The notes under the pieces: generated by a model
Seen by the model: only the letters and a program-made list of their open reading frames with translations
Databases searched by the model: none
Told to the model about the DNA's origin: nothing
Assembly: GCA_041687095.1 (NCBI GenBank)
Contig: JAWLCQ010000267.1
Location: 1 to 5,340, forward strand
Source: JAWLCQ01 sp041687095
GTDB taxonomy: Bacteria > Planctomycetota > Phycisphaerae > SM23-33
Length of the DNA stretch: 5,340 nt
Reading direction: 5' to 3'
Shown here: positions 5,169 through 5,340 of the stretch, piece by piece
Layout: every line of letters begins with the position of its first letter
Numbering within the stretch: the stretch's first letter is position 1
Position numbers and translations under genes: made by a program

Positions 5169-5197
5169 TCGGGCCTCCCGGAGCGTCAGGGGCCCGA
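5169..5197. repeat. Inverted repeat with nested palindrome
   Basis: TCGGGCC (5169-5175) pairs with GGCCCGA (5191-5197). The loop contains the start of a second small palindrome, CTCCCGGAG. A G9 homopolymer (5135-5143) lies just upstream. No gene is recognised between 5029 and 5340; this and the neighbouring hairpins are what the stretch holds. Confidence 0.4.
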
Positions 5198-5230
5198 TCT
5201 CCAGGCGTCCCGCGAGGAACCCGCTTCCGT

Positions 5231-5305
5231 GCGTCCCGACCGGGACGCGTCTCTGTGCGTCCCGGCAGGGACGCTGTGACAATAGCCCAGCAGTTCACTG
5301 CTGGG
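5231..5305. repeat. Cluster of three REP-like tetraloop hairpins
   Basis: GCGTCCC-GACC-GGGACGC (5231-5248) and GCGTCCC-GGCA-GGGACGC (5257-5274) have identical 7-bp stems with different 4-nt loops. CCCAGCAG-TTCA-CTGCTGGG (5286-5305) has a perfect 8-bp stem. The first two are 26 bp apart and each is preceded by GT. Read from the minus strand the order is a CTGCTGGG hairpin, CTATTGTCAC, then the GGGACG hairpins, an arrangement I recall as a dispersed planctomycete repeat. Such clusters resemble REP sequences mobilised by RAYT (IS200/IS605-related) transposases; none is visible here. A 24-nt pyrimidine run (5317-5340) follows to the window edge. Confidence 0.75.
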
Positions 5306-5340
5306 ACCCGGGCCCATCCCCCTTCCTTTTCTTCTTCTTC

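Noticed and set aside
4723..5298. 191-codon minus-strand frame over the small gene
   Set aside because: It is antisense to a gene with a promoter and CxxC motifs, and its own translation is low-complexity with no recognisable domain.

Overview
The window is very GC-rich (about 70% in the genes) and its non-coding stretches are full of palindromes and short-period tandem repeats. A sulfatase fragment, a small CxxC...CxxC protein of a type I associate with planctomycetes, and this intergenic repeat style together suggest a Planctomycetota chromosome, perhaps Phycisphaerae. That placement is inference; no rRNA or other marker gene is present.

Left end (1-530): a 9-bp hairpin, then seven tandem 18-bp units in an alternating A-B-A-B-A-C-A order, then a near-consensus promoter (TTGACA, 16 bp, TATGCT) and a strong ribosome binding site. 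These drive only an 84-codon N-terminal remnant of a type I sulfatase. It keeps the formylglycine motif CSPAR...LTGR but has lost the rest of the enzyme.

Centre (569-4121): the core is a two-gene set made of a MoxR/CbbQ-NorQ type AAA+ ATPase (278 aa) and a CbbO/NorD type protein with a C-terminal VWA domain and intact MIDAS residues (814 aa). Such pairs work as chaperone-like activators that remodel or insert metal into a target enzyme (Rubisco, nitric oxide reductase and others). No target enzyme is encoded here, so the client is unknown. Two different palindromic repeat elements have entered this operon. One lies between the genes (about 1441-1621). It is free of stops in two forward frames, and one of these forms a 92-codon ORF whose GTG overlaps the ATPase stop and whose TGA overlaps the VWA-gene ATG. 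The other (2790-2876) lies inside the VWA gene in frame and is predicted to be translated as about 29 extra residues.

Right of the operon (4122-4737): 616 bp with no convincing gene. It holds a 19-unit heptamer array, an 11-bp perfect hairpin, several smaller hairpins, a second heptamer-periodic patch and a decayed inverted repeat.

Right end (4738-5340): a 96-aa protein with two CxxC pairs (probable zinc ribbon), which appears to be read from a leaderless mRNA. It is followed by about 310 bp without a gene, holding inverted repeats, a G9 tract, three tight tetraloop hairpins of REP-like type and a 24-nt all-pyrimidine run at the edge of the window.
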